From Mesorhizobium sp. 131-2-1 (GTDB lineage Bacteria > Pseudomonadota > Alphaproteobacteria > Rhizobiales > Rhizobiaceae): DNA of 64,000 bases. The translations under genes were made by a program, and so were the position numbers. A model generated the notes under the pieces. That model was not told the DNA's origin and did not search any database. It saw nothing but the letters and a program-made list of their open reading frames with translations. Shown here in pieces: positions 29,670 to 38,863 of this stretch (position 1 is the stretch's first letter; every line of letters begins with the position of its first letter). The DNA lies in assembly GCF_016756535.1 (NCBI RefSeq), contig NZ_AP023247.1, positions 3,286,501 to 3,350,500 of the forward strand, read 5' to 3'.

Positions 29670-30845
29670 CTACAGGACTTTGCGGATCAGCCGGACGCCA
29701 ACCAGCCCGATATAGGCGGCAAAGAACAGGCCGAGCGACCAGCCGAAGCCGGAGGGGCCAAAGATGTCCATGCCGACACCGATCGCCTGCGGGCCAAGGA
29801 CCATGCCAACGCCATAGCAGAGCACGAAGGCGGCGTTGGCGGAGGCAAGCTCATGGCCAGACAGTTGCGAGCCGAGATGGGCAAGGCCGATCGTGTAGAG
29901 GGCGGCGACCACGCCGCCCCAGACGAACAGAAGGGCCGCCATCAGGTGCCAATTGCTGGCGAAATGCGGCATGAAGATCGTGCCGGCAAGCCCGACGGCG
30001 GCGCAGGCCAGCAGCAGATGACGGCGATCGGAAACGCGGTCGCTGATCATGCCGATCGGGATCTGCAGCAGCACGTTGCCAAGGCCGATCATGGTGAGTA
30101 GCAGGGCGGCGTCGGCCTCGGAATAGCCGATGCGGTTGCCATAGACGGGGAACAGCGCGAAGCCGCCGGTCTCGACGGCGCCGAACACCAGCACCGCGAA
30201 GGTCGCGGTCGGCACCAGCCAGATGTAGCGGAGAAAGTGGCTGGTCTCGCTGTCGGCGACGATCGTCGGGCTCTCGTTGCGCGCCGCCAGCACCGGAATG
30301 GCGGCCAGCGTCACCAGGCCTATGGTGACGCCGAAGGGCAGGAAGCCGGAGCTGCCGAGATGGGCAAACAGCCATGGCCCGGCGGCGAAGCCGAGCGACA
30401 GCACGGTGGCGTAGATGCCGAGCACCAGGCCGCGCCGGTGCGGCGGCGCCGAGGTGCTGATCCAGAACTCCGACAGGATGAACAGCACCGTCAGCGCGAT
30501 GTGCAGCACGACGCGGAGCGGAAACCACATCCAGAAATCCGGCGCGAAATGGAAGCCGACAAAGGCCAGCGCGCCGGCGGCGATCATCATCAGCATCGTC
30601 CAGGCGACACCAAGCCGCATGGCAAGCGGGGTGGCGAGCGGCGCGCCGGCGATCGAGGCAAGGCCGGCGACCGCGGTGTTGAGGCCGATCATCGAGGCCG
30701 AATGACCGCGCGTTTCCAGGATGACGCTCAGCAGCGGCATGCCGAGGCCGATGGCGATGCCGACGACGCTGATCGAGGAGATGGCAGCGATCATCGGCAG
30801 CCAGTGTACGCGTTCGTCGCCCTGTTCTTGGGTATCGACCGTCAT
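29670..30845 (-). CDS. MFS transporter
   Basis: A 391-residue protein with twelve predicted transmembrane segments in two halves joined by a loop near residues 195-215. The first half holds LGMPLLSVILETRGHSASMIGLN and the conserved basic loop APPHRRGLVLGIYA; the second half has QIPIGMISDRVSDRRHLLL, a motif A-like loop. It belongs to the uncharacterised YcaD/YfcJ-like branch; substrate unknown. The ATG at 30845 follows the Nudix gene by 16 bases, so they probably form an operon. Confidence 0.88.
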   Translation of the reverse strand: MTVDTQEQGDERVHWLPMIAAISSISVVGIAIGLGMPLLSVILETRGHSASMIGLNTAVAGLASIAGAPLATPLAMRLGVAWTMLMMIAAGALAFVGFHFAPDFWMWFPLRVVLHIALTVLFILSEFWISTSAPPHRRGLVLGIYATVLSLGFAAGPWLFAHLGSSGFLPFGVTIGLVTLAAIPVLAARNESPTIVADSETSHFLRYIWLVPTATFAVLVFGAVETGGFALFPVYGNRIGYSEADAALLLTMIGLGNVLLQIPIGMISDRVSDRRHLLLACAAVGLAGTIFMPHFASNWHLMAALLFVWGGVVAALYTIGLAHLGSQLSGHELASANAAFVLCYGVGMVLGPQAIGVGMDIFGPSGFGWSLGLFFAAYIGLVGVRLIRKVL

Positions 30846-30861
30846 GGGATGCCTGATTAGC

Positions 30862-31593
30862 CTAGAGGATTTCGCGGGTGAAGCGGTTACGGACACGTCG
30901 GAAGAGAGGCACCGACCCGCCGGGATGCAGCAGCGGATCATCGGTGAGCCGCTTTGCCAGCTCGTCCAGGATCATCCCGGTGATGTCGGGGATGTCGGCC
31001 TCCCTGGCCTTGGCGAGCGGCAGCCAGACCAGTTCCTCCAGCTCGTTGGTCGGGCCGCCGTCAGCCAGTTCAACCGCGACGTCGCCGCGCCAGGCGCTGA
31101 AGAAACGCGTGTCGAAGCGGCGCACCCGGTTCGGCGGCGTGATCGCGCGGGCGATGAAGCGCAGCGCCTCCAGCGAGGGTACGACGCCATGTTCGGCAAA
31201 GCCCTGCCAGTCGCGCCTGGTGGTGGTGAAGGCGCCCTTGCGGCCGATGAGCAGGCCGGCTTCCTCATAGGTTTCGCGAATCGCCGAAAGCGCGATGGCG
31301 CGGGCGCGGGCCACGCTGGTGCGGCCGAGGCCGGCGGTCAGGTTGGCTTCTTCCTTGGGGTGGAGGGCTGTGGCGACGGCAATGCGGCTGTCGGCCGGAT
31401 CGGTGCGGCCGCCTGGAAAGACGAACTTGCCGGGCATGAAGGCGTGGCCGGCATGGCGGCGGCCCATCAGCACCAGCACCTCGTCGCCCTTGCGGTCTAG
31501 CAGGATCAATGTCGCGGCATCGCGCGGGCGCAACGGCTTTGCGGCAGGCGCGGCGGTGCTCGGCTCAAGCTTGTCGACATTCGCTTTGGTCAT
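30862..31593 (-). CDS. Nudix hydrolase
   Basis: A 243-residue protein with the Nudix core RETYEEAGLLIG near residues 110-121, preceded by FVFPGGRTDPADS. The gap between the GG part and the REXXEE part is enlarged, as in the NUDT19-like branch that includes acyl-CoA diphosphatases. Substrate is therefore unknown but may be CoA-linked. The start at 31593 has GGGGA close upstream; three in-frame ATGs lie further up. It shares a transcript with the MFS gene. Confidence 0.87.
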   Translation of the reverse strand: MTKANVDKLEPSTAAPAAKPLRPRDAATLILLDRKGDEVLVLMGRRHAGHAFMPGKFVFPGGRTDPADSRIAVATALHPKEEANLTAGLGRTSVARARAIALSAIRETYEEAGLLIGRKGAFTTTRRDWQGFAEHGVVPSLEALRFIARAITPPNRVRRFDTRFFSAWRGDVAVELADGGPTNELEELVWLPLAKAREADIPDITGMILDELAKRLTDDPLLHPGGSVPLFRRVRNRFTREIL

Positions 31594-31773
31594 TCCGTCC
31601 CCGAGCTGATGCATGTCGCCCAAACGCCGTATCTCGCTTGGGGACGATGACATGCATGAAAGCAAAGATCTGAAGCGCGTCGCGTGGTCCCGTTCATATG
31701 CGAGGCGCTTTAGCGGAAACTTCCCGCATGCGAAAGTGGCGTTCAGCCGCCGCCGATTGCGCCAGCCCCGAAG

Positions 31774-32226
31774 TCAAGCCTCGGGATGGTGCTCGATGAC
31801 ATCCTCTTCGCCGCCGAAGCCGTGCATATAGAGGGCCCATTGCAGGCCGATGACGGCGCCCTTGACCGGCTGCAGCAGCACAACCGCCAGAAGGATGGTT
31901 AGCGGCACCCAGATGAGGATGTGCTGCCAGGTGGAGAGCGTGGAGGTCGCCTCGACGCCCATGAAGGCGCCAAGCACGATATGGCCGACGATGACAACCA
32001 CCAGATAGGCGGGCAGGTCGTCGGCGCGGTGATGGTAAAGTTCTTCGCCGCAATGGTCACATTTGTCGACGGTCTTGACATAGGCACGGAACAGCTTGCC
32101 CTCGCCGCAATGCGGGCAGCGGCCAAGCAGGCCGCGCTTCATCGCCGTCCACAGCGGGCGGGCGGCGCGGCCCGAATGGTGCTCGCCGCCGAAAACCTGG
32201 TCTTCCATCTGCAATTGCCTTGCCAT
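31774..32226 (-). CDS. DUF983 family membrane protein with zinc-ribbon
   Basis: A 150-residue protein with a cytoplasmic N-terminal part carrying two CxxC pairs (CPHCGEG near residue 37 and CDHCGEE near 56), then two transmembrane segments (YLVVVIVGHIVLGAFMG and ILIWVPLTILLAVVLLQPV). This is the DUF983 layout; function unknown. The ATG shares a base with the rnr stop (TGATG), so translation follows rnr. A GTG one codon upstream is possible but unlikely. Confidence 0.9.
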   Translation of the reverse strand: MARQLQMEDQVFGGEHHSGRAARPLWTAMKRGLLGRCPHCGEGKLFRAYVKTVDKCDHCGEELYHHRADDLPAYLVVVIVGHIVLGAFMGVEATSTLSTWQHILIWVPLTILLAVVLLQPVKGAVIGLQWALYMHGFGGEEDVIEHHPEA

Positions 32227-34532
32227 CACCGTCTCCTGCCGCGCTGGCCCGGGCGCGATTGCGACGCGCGGGCGCGGCCCTTGGCCTTATGGAACGACCG
32301 CTTGGAGCCGGGCAGCGGCTTCGGGTCGGTCAGCATTTCGAAACGCATCGCGCCGGCCATAGGCGCCACCTCGATCAGGCGAACCTCGACGCGATCGGCA
32401 AGCTGATAACCCTTGCCGGTGCGTTCTCCGAAAAGCGATCGGGCAGTTTCGTCGTATATATAGTAATCGCCGTCCAGACTTGACACCGGGATGAAACCAT
32501 CCGCGCCGTACTGCGGCAATTGGACAAATAGTCCCGCCTTGGTGACGCCGGAGATGCGCGCGTCGAAACGCTCGTCGACGCGCTCGGCGAGATAGGCGGC
32601 GACCAGCCGGTCGACCGTGTCGCGCTCCGCCGCCATGGCGCGGCGCTCGGTGGCGGAGATCAGCGCCGAGACCTCCTCCAGCCGTTCGGCTTCCTGCTGC
32701 GTCAGGCCGCCCGGGCCGAGGCCGAGTGCGGCAATCAGTCCGCGATGCACGATCAAGTCGGCATAGCGGCGGATCGGCGAGGTGAAATGCGCGTAGCGTT
32801 TCAGATTGAGGCCGAAATGGCCGATGTTCTTCGGCGAATATTCGGCCTGGCTCTGCGAGCGCAGCACCACTTCGTTGACCAGCGCCTCATTGTCGGCGCC
32901 CCGCACGCGCTCCAGGATGCCGTTGAACTGGTTCGGCCGCATCTGCGCGCCGCGCGCCAGCGACAGGCCGAGCGTCTGCAGAAATTCGCGCAGCGATTCC
33001 TGCTTGGCCAGCGAAGGCGCGTCGTGGATGCGGTAGACCAGAGACTCCTTCTTCGCCTCCAGCGTTTCGGCGGCCGCGACATTGGCCTGGATCATGAACT
33101 CCTCGATCAGCTTGTGGGCATCGAGGCGATCGGGCACGACGACGCGGTCGACCGTGCCGTCCTCCTTGAGCAGGATCTTGCGCTCCGGCAGGTCGAGCTC
33201 GAGCGGCTGGCGGCCGTCACGGCCGCGCTTCAGCACCGCATAGGCATCCCATAGCGGCTTCAGCACCGTCGCGAGGATCGGCCCGGTCTTGTCGTCCGGC
33301 ATGCCGTCTATGGCCGCCTGCGCCTGCGTATAGGCAAGCTTGGCCGCCGACTTCATCATGATCCGGTGGAAGGAGTGGCGAAGCTTGCGGCCGTCGGCCG
33401 CAAACGTCATGCGCACGGCGAGCGCCGGCCGGTCCTGGCCTTCGCGCAGCGAACAAAGGTCGTTGGAAATGCGCTCCGGCAGCATCGGCACGACGCGATC
33501 CGGGAAATAGACCGAATTGCCGCGCTTCAAGGCCTCGCGGTCGAGTGCTGTGCCGTAGCGGACGTAAGCCGCGACATCGGCGATCGCCACGGTGACCAGC
33601 ATGCCGCCGGGGTTCTTCTCGTCCTGGTCGGGCGCGGCGAACACCGCGTCGTCATGATCCTTGGCGTCGGCCGGATCGATGGTGATCAGCGGCAGGTCGC
33701 GCCAGTCCTCGCGGCCGGCAAGCGTGGCGGGCTTCACCGCATCGGCTTCGGCGATGACGTCGGCCGGAAAGACGTGCGGGATGTCGTGCGCGTGGATGGC
33801 GATCATCGAGACCGCCTTCTCGCTGGTCAGCGAGCCGAGAACGCTGAGCACCTTGGCCCTCGGCAGCCCGTAACGGGAGGCGCGCGCGGGCTCGACCTCA
33901 ACCAGGTCGCCGTTCCTGGCGCCGTTCTGGAATTCCTTGTCGACGATCAGTTCGGGCTGGCGCCGCTCCACCGGCTCGATGCGGAACGTGCCGTCCTTCA
34001 ACACGCGAAAGACGCCGAGCACGGCATCGCTGCGCTTCTCGAAGATCTTCATCACCCGCCCGGTATAGGCAGGGCCGGACGGATCGTCGGTCGGGAAGGT
34101 CTTGGCGAGCACCCGGTCGCCTATGCCCGGCGTGGGGCCGTTGCTTCCACGCGAAACGCGGATGGAGACGACCGGCGGCGAGCCGGCGCCGCTATATTCG
34201 CTCGGTTGCGCCAGCAGCACGCCATCGCCGTCGCGGCCAAATATGTCGAGCACGGAGACATGGGGCAGGGCGCCGGCGCGGGTGAGCCGCTTGCGTTCCT
34301 TGGTCAGCAGGCCCTCGTCCTGCAGGTCGCGCAACAGATCCTTCAGCCAGATACGGTCCTCGCCGCGCAGCGCGAACGCCTTGGCGATCTCGCGCTTGCC
34401 GGAACGGTCCGGGTTCTCGGCGATGTAGCGCAGGACCTCGTCGCGCGACGGACGGTAGTCGTCCTTGACCTTGGCCCTGGTGTCGGCGGTGCGCGGATCG
34501 CCGTGGGTTCGTCCGGAGATCCTGCGCGCCAC
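32226..34532 (-). CDS. rnr: Ribonuclease R
   Basis: A 768-residue 3'-5' exoribonuclease. It has an N-terminal helix-turn-helix-like segment (residues about 28-80), cold-shock domains, the RNB catalytic domain with the metal-binding aspartates in DPADAKDHDDAVFA near residues 285-298, and a C-terminal S1 domain (RISGVTKAGLFVQLPQYGADGFI). A basic tail follows. It degrades structured RNA and is important for stress and tmRNA-linked quality control. It lies 6 bases after topA and overlaps DUF983, in one operon. Confidence 0.97.
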   Translation of the reverse strand: MARRISGRTHGDPRTADTRAKVKDDYRPSRDEVLRYIAENPDRSGKREIAKAFALRGEDRIWLKDLLRDLQDEGLLTKERKRLTRAGALPHVSVLDIFGRDGDGVLLAQPSEYSGAGSPPVVSIRVSRGSNGPTPGIGDRVLAKTFPTDDPSGPAYTGRVMKIFEKRSDAVLGVFRVLKDGTFRIEPVERRQPELIVDKEFQNGARNGDLVEVEPARASRYGLPRAKVLSVLGSLTSEKAVSMIAIHAHDIPHVFPADVIAEADAVKPATLAGREDWRDLPLITIDPADAKDHDDAVFAAPDQDEKNPGGMLVTVAIADVAAYVRYGTALDREALKRGNSVYFPDRVVPMLPERISNDLCSLREGQDRPALAVRMTFAADGRKLRHSFHRIMMKSAAKLAYTQAQAAIDGMPDDKTGPILATVLKPLWDAYAVLKRGRDGRQPLELDLPERKILLKEDGTVDRVVVPDRLDAHKLIEEFMIQANVAAAETLEAKKESLVYRIHDAPSLAKQESLREFLQTLGLSLARGAQMRPNQFNGILERVRGADNEALVNEVVLRSQSQAEYSPKNIGHFGLNLKRYAHFTSPIRRYADLIVHRGLIAALGLGPGGLTQQEAERLEEVSALISATERRAMAAERDTVDRLVAAYLAERVDERFDARISGVTKAGLFVQLPQYGADGFIPVSSLDGDYYIYDETARSLFGERTGKGYQLADRVEVRLIEVAPMAGAMRFEMLTDPKPLPGSKRSFHKAKGRARASQSRPGQRGRRR

Positions 34533-34538
34533 GCCCTG

Positions 34539-37106
34539 CTATCCTTTTTTCGCCGCCTTGCGGAACGGCTTCTTGCCGCCACCGCCCTTGGCCTCTTTTT
34601 CGGCGATCAGCGCCAGCGCGTCCTCGACCGTCACCGACTGCGGATCCTTGCCCTTGGGCAGCGTCGCATTGACCTTGCCGTAATTGACATAGGGCCCGTA
34701 TTTGCCGTCGCGCACGACGATCTTACCGCCGCCGTCGGGGTGGTCGCCGAGGTCCTTGAGCGCCGCGGGCGTGGCGCCATTGCGGCCGCCCTTGCCCTTC
34801 AGCTGTTTCTCCGCGATCACCGACACGGCACGGTTGAGGCCGATCGAGAACACGTCCTCGATGCTGTCGAGATTGGCGTAGGTGCCGTCATGCAGCACGA
34901 AGGGGCCGTAGCGACCGAGGCCAGCCGAGATCATCTTGCCGGATTCCGGGTGCTTGCCGACGTCGCGCGGCAGCGCCAGCAGCGCCAGCGCCTTCTCATG
35001 GTCGATCTGCTCGGCCGTCCAGCCCTTGGGCAGGCTGGAGCGCTTGGCCTCCTTGCCTTCGCCTCGCTGGATATAAGGGCCGAAGCGGCCACTGCGCAGC
35101 GTGATTTCCTCGGCCGTGTAGGGGTCCTTGCCGATCAGCCTTGTGCCGTCCTCGCCATTGCCGTTCTCGCCATTGGGATTGGCGGCATCGCCGAGCTGGC
35201 GGGTGAAGGAGCATTCGGGATAATTCGAGCAGCCGACGAAGGCGCCGAACTTGCCAAGCTTCAGCGACAGGTTGCCGGTGCCGCATTTCGGGCAAATGCG
35301 AGGATTTGAGCCGTCTTCCCGTGCGGGAAACACCAGCGGCGCCAATTCGTCGTTGAGCGCATCGAGCACGTCGGTGACGCGCAATTCCTTGATGTCGTCG
35401 ACCGCGCCGGAAAAATCCTTCCAGAAATCGCGCAGCACGTCCTTCCAGGCGAGCTTGCCGTCGGAAATCTCGTCGAGCTTTTCCTCGAGCGAGGCGGTGA
35501 AGTCATATTCGACATAGCGCTCGAAGAAGCTTTCGAGGAAGGCCGACAGCAGACGGCCCTTGGCCTGCGGCACCAGCTTGCGGCGGTCGATGGTGACGTA
35601 GTCGCGGTCTTCCAGCGTTTTCAGGATCGCCGTGTAGGTCGACGGGCGGCCGATGCCGAGCTCTTCCAGCTTCTTGATCAGCGACGCTTCGGAATAGCGC
35701 GGCGGCGGCTCGGTGGTGTGCTGGGTGGCGTTGATCGCCTGGCGGGCAAGCTGTTCGCCGGCGCGGATCTCGGGCAGGCGGCGGCTTTCCTCGTCCTCCG
35801 CATCCTCGTCCTTCTGGTCGGTATAGGCGGCGATGAAGCCGTCGAAGCGAACCACCGAACCGACGGCGCGAAGCTCGGCGGTGCGGGCGCCGTTGACCGC
35901 CTCGATTTCGACCGTGGTGCGCTCGATCTCGGCCGGCTGCATCTGGCTGGCGATGGCGCGCTTCCAGATCAGTTCGTAGAGGCGGGCCTGGTCGGCATCG
36001 AGATATTGCCGGACAGATGCCGGCGTGCGCTTGAAATCGGTCGGGCGGATCGCCTCATGCGCTTCCTGGGCGTTCTTGGCCTTGGTCGTGTAGAAGCGCG
36101 GCTTTTCCGGCAGGTATTTCGGACCGAATTCGCTGACGATGGCATCGCGGGCGGCGTCGATCGCCTCCGGCGCCATCTGCACGCCGTCGGTTCGCATATA
36201 GGTGATCAGGCCAGCGGTCTCGCCGCCGATGTCCATGCCCTCATAGAGGCGCTGCGCCACCTGCATGGTGCGGGTGGCCGAAAAGCCGAGGCCCGACGAG
36301 GCGGCCTGCTGCAAGGTCGAGGTGGTGAAGGGCGGGCCCGGATTGCGCTTGGTGGGCTTGGCTTCGACCGAAAGTGCCTTGAAAACAGCACCTTCGAGCA
36401 TCGCCTTGATGTCGTCGGCCTGCGCCTTGTTGGCGATGTCGAGTTTTTGCAGCTTCTTGCCGGCAAAGGCGGTCAGCCGCGCCTCGAAACTGTCGTTGCG
36501 CGGCGTGTTGAGGATGGCCGCGATCTGCCAGTATTCCTCGCGGATGAAGCGCTCGATCTCCAATTCGCGGTCGCAGACGAGGCGCAGCGCCACCGACTGC
36601 ACACGGCCGGCCGAGCGGGCGCCGGGCAGCTTGCGCCACAGCACCGGCGACAGCGTGAAGCCGACCAGATAGTCGAGCGCACGGCGGGCGAGATAGGCGT
36701 CGACCAGCGGCACGTCGATCTGGCGCGGATTGGCCATCGCATCCAGCACCGAGGCTTTGGTGATGGCGTTGAAGACGACGCGGCTGACCGGCTTATCCTT
36801 CAGCGCGCGCTTCTGCTTCAGCACTTCCAGCACATGCCAGGAAATCGCCTCGCCCTCGCGATCCGGGTCGGTGGCGAGGATCAGGCCGTCGGCGTCCTTG
36901 ACCGCCTTGGCGATGTCGGCGAGGCGCTTGCCCGAGGCGGTATCGACCGACCAGGACATGGCGAAATCCTCGTCCGGGCGCACCGAGCCATCCTTGGCCG
37001 GCAGATCGCGGACGTGACCGAACGAGGCCAGAACCTTATAGTTCTTGCCGAGATACTTGTTGATTGTCTTTGCCTTGGCCGGCGATTCGACGACGACGAC
37101 GTCCAT
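34539..37106 (-). CDS. topA: DNA topoisomerase I
   Basis: An 855-residue type IA topoisomerase that relaxes negative supercoils. The TOPRIM domain has VVVESPAKAKTI at the start and ATDPDREGEAISWH near residues 78-91; the active-site tyrosine is in GLITYMRTDG near residue 300. One true zinc finger (CPKCGTGNLSLKLGKFGAFVGC region) and degenerate C-terminal repeats follow, ending with a lysine-rich tail. It is first in a topA-rnr-DUF983 operon. The frequent upstream neighbour dprA is not present here. Confidence 0.97.
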   Translation of the reverse strand: MDVVVVESPAKAKTINKYLGKNYKVLASFGHVRDLPAKDGSVRPDEDFAMSWSVDTASGKRLADIAKAVKDADGLILATDPDREGEAISWHVLEVLKQKRALKDKPVSRVVFNAITKASVLDAMANPRQIDVPLVDAYLARRALDYLVGFTLSPVLWRKLPGARSAGRVQSVALRLVCDRELEIERFIREEYWQIAAILNTPRNDSFEARLTAFAGKKLQKLDIANKAQADDIKAMLEGAVFKALSVEAKPTKRNPGPPFTTSTLQQAASSGLGFSATRTMQVAQRLYEGMDIGGETAGLITYMRTDGVQMAPEAIDAARDAIVSEFGPKYLPEKPRFYTTKAKNAQEAHEAIRPTDFKRTPASVRQYLDADQARLYELIWKRAIASQMQPAEIERTTVEIEAVNGARTAELRAVGSVVRFDGFIAAYTDQKDEDAEDEESRRLPEIRAGEQLARQAINATQHTTEPPPRYSEASLIKKLEELGIGRPSTYTAILKTLEDRDYVTIDRRKLVPQAKGRLLSAFLESFFERYVEYDFTASLEEKLDEISDGKLAWKDVLRDFWKDFSGAVDDIKELRVTDVLDALNDELAPLVFPAREDGSNPRICPKCGTGNLSLKLGKFGAFVGCSNYPECSFTRQLGDAANPNGENGNGEDGTRLIGKDPYTAEEITLRSGRFGPYIQRGEGKEAKRSSLPKGWTAEQIDHEKALALLALPRDVGKHPESGKMISAGLGRYGPFVLHDGTYANLDSIEDVFSIGLNRAVSVIAEKQLKGKGGRNGATPAALKDLGDHPDGGGKIVVRDGKYGPYVNYGKVNATLPKGKDPQSVTVEDALALIAEKEAKGGGGKKPFRKAAKKG

Positions 37107-37441
37107 GAGGTCTCATATCAGCTGTGGGGCAGCGGAAGAATTCCACTGCGCACGACGCGTTCTTTTTCGTCGCTCACATGGCCGTGCTTTTGCCATCGGT
37201 CAAGGGCAAGCGGCCAAAATGCGGGGACGTCTGCGGCAATACACTCTTAGAGTGTATGGCGAAGACCACATAATTTCGGGAAGGGCCGCTCGTGCATCGA
37301 GCCACCGGATCGACCATGTGATTCGAGCGAGTCAGAGCAGCGGCAATGCCGGTTCCAAGCGGGTGCGATGAGCGTTCCCGGCACGGCAGAACTGGCCGCC
37401 GGATGTATCCGGCAGCCAGCCGATGTTCGGCGTGTCGGAGC
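37107..37441. other. Intergenic region upstream of topA
   Basis: No gene is supported. A 19-base palindrome stands at 37239-37257, about 130 bases before the topA start. A less GC-rich zone (37255-37275, ACCACATAATTTCGG) next to it could belong to a promoter. Frames in this region are extensions of shadows of topA. Confidence 0.5.
37239..37257. promoter_or_regulatory. Palindrome upstream of topA, possible operator
   Basis: ATACACTC-TTA-GAGTGTAT is a perfect 8-bp inverted repeat with a 3-base centre. It is AT-richer than its surroundings and lies in the topA upstream region. Its size fits a dimeric regulator site. It could also be a small hairpin; nothing shows which protein, if any, binds it. 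Confidence 0.5.
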
Positions 37442-37819
37442 TCAGTCGGCCTTGACGATGTGCCAGACGCCGGCGACCCCGTCGCCCGCTACGTCACCAG
37501 CCTTCTTGTCCTTGACGAAGGTGTAGACCGGCTTGCCGTCATAGGCCCACATCTTGGTGCCGTCGGTGCGGTCGACGACCGTCCACTCGTCATCCGCCTT
37601 GGCGCCGGCCTCGGCCTTCAGCGGCGGCCAGTTGGTGGCGCATTTGTCGTAGCAATTCGATTTGCCCTTCTCGTCCTTATCGTAAGTGTAGAGCGTCATG
37701 CCCATGGCATCGGTGTAGATCTTGGTGCCGCCGACCTCGGCTTCCCTCCACGCCTCGGCGGCCTGGGATGCGGCGGTGCCGAGCAAAAGCGCGGCCAATC
37801 CAGCGATGATCGTTTTCAT
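37442..37819 (-). CDS. Small secreted repeat protein (COG4315 / PF03640-like)
   Basis: A 125-residue protein with a cleavable signal peptide (MKTIIAGLAALLLGTAASQA) and two copies of the secreted-repeat motif: MTLYTYDKDEKGKSNCYDKCATNWPPL at about residues 40-66 and KPVYTFVKDKKAGD near 95-108. The two cysteines, C-x3-C, and the W of the first repeat are typical. Function is unknown. The ATG at 37819 is preceded by GGGAGATTTCC. It diverges from ccdA. Confidence 0.88.
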   Translation of the reverse strand: MKTIIAGLAALLLGTAASQAAEAWREAEVGGTKIYTDAMGMTLYTYDKDEKGKSNCYDKCATNWPPLKAEAGAKADDEWTVVDRTDGTKMWAYDGKPVYTFVKDKKAGDVAGDGVAGVWHIVKAD

Positions 37820-38001
37820 GGAAATCTCCCTGACGTGATCCAAACGAAGCCTGCGGAACTCGCGGCCTCTTTCCGGTCAACGCATTCGAGGTGCTGTTTC
37901 TTCCAATCCGGCCACGGAGCGGCGACTTGCCACGTGATGGTGATTGGCGAAGACGCTATTCCGTCGCTATATCGGCGCCAGCACAAACGGAATGGCACGA
38001 A

Positions 38002-38748
38002 ATGGCATTGGATATCGGCTATGTCAGCGCGGTCGGAGCGGGGGCGATCTCGTTCCTGTCGCCTTGCGTGCTGCCGTTAGTGCCGCCCTACCTCTGCTAC
38101 ATGGCCGGCGTTTCGGTCGATGATTTCCGCGGCGATGCCGGCGCCACCGCCAGGGCCGGCGCTCGCGGCGCGCTGATTGCGTCCTCCATCGCCTTCGTGC
38201 TCGGCTTCTCCACCGTGTTCGTGGCGCTCGGCGCCGGCGCCTCGACCATCGGCCACTGGCTGCGCGTCTGGCAGGAACCGCTGGCGATGATGGCCGGTGC
38301 GCTCATTATCCTGATGGGCCTCAACTTCCTCGGCATCCTGCGCATCCCGCTGCTGTCGCGCGAGGCACGCTTCCAGTCACAGGGCAAGCCCGCCAGTTTG
38401 GTCGCCGCCTACATCATGGGGCTGGCCTTCGCTTTCGGCTGGACGCCTTGCATCGGCCCGGTGCTGGGGCCGATCCTGACGCTGGCGGGCGGGCGCGAGA
38501 CGGTGGGCGAGGGGGCGCTGCTGCTTGCCGCCTATTCGCTCGGCCTCGGTATCCCGTTCCTGATCGCGGCGCTGTTTTCCGGTGCCTTCATGCGCTTCCT
38601 CGGCAAATTCCGCGTCCATCTCGGCCGCGTCGAAAAGGCGATCGGTGCGCTGCTGGTCGTCGCCGGCGTGTTCTTCCTCACCGGCGGCGTGCAGAGCGCG
38701 TCCTACTGGCTGCTGGAGACTTTCCCGGCGCTGGGGCGGCTGGGGTAG
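38002..38748 (+). CDS. ccdA: Cytochrome c biogenesis protein CcdA
   Basis: A 248-residue membrane protein with six transmembrane segments. The paired redox cysteines are in SPCVLPLVPPYLCY near residue 20 and FGWTPCIGPVLGP near 150, as in CcdA, which carries reducing power from thioredoxin across the membrane to periplasmic proteins. The ATG at 38002 gives the normal N-terminus (MALDIGYVSAVGAGAISFLSPC); only a weak GGA site precedes it. The nearest neighbours (secreted C-x3-C protein, cyclase) are not known cytochrome c genes. Confidence 0.93.
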   Translation: MALDIGYVSAVGAGAISFLSPCVLPLVPPYLCYMAGVSVDDFRGDAGATARAGARGALIASSIAFVLGFSTVFVALGAGASTIGHWLRVWQEPLAMMAGALIILMGLNFLGILRIPLLSREARFQSQGKPASLVAAYIMGLAFAFGWTPCIGPVLGPILTLAGGRETVGEGALLLAAYSLGLGIPFLIAALFSGAFMRFLGKFRVHLGRVEKAIGALLVVAGVFFLTGGVQSASYWLLETFPALGRLG

Positions 38749-38863
38749 CTTGCCACTTTGTGCGCAGGATCGAACTGCGGACCTGCTGACTAAGGCTAAG
38801 GACTTCGGACGTCGCCTGGCCGGACGTGACGCGCAGGAGAGGGCATCCTTGCAGCCGCGGCGA

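Noticed and set aside
33366..35309. 647-residue plus-strand frame across rnr and topA
   Set aside because: Antisense shadow covering the conserved ends of both genes.
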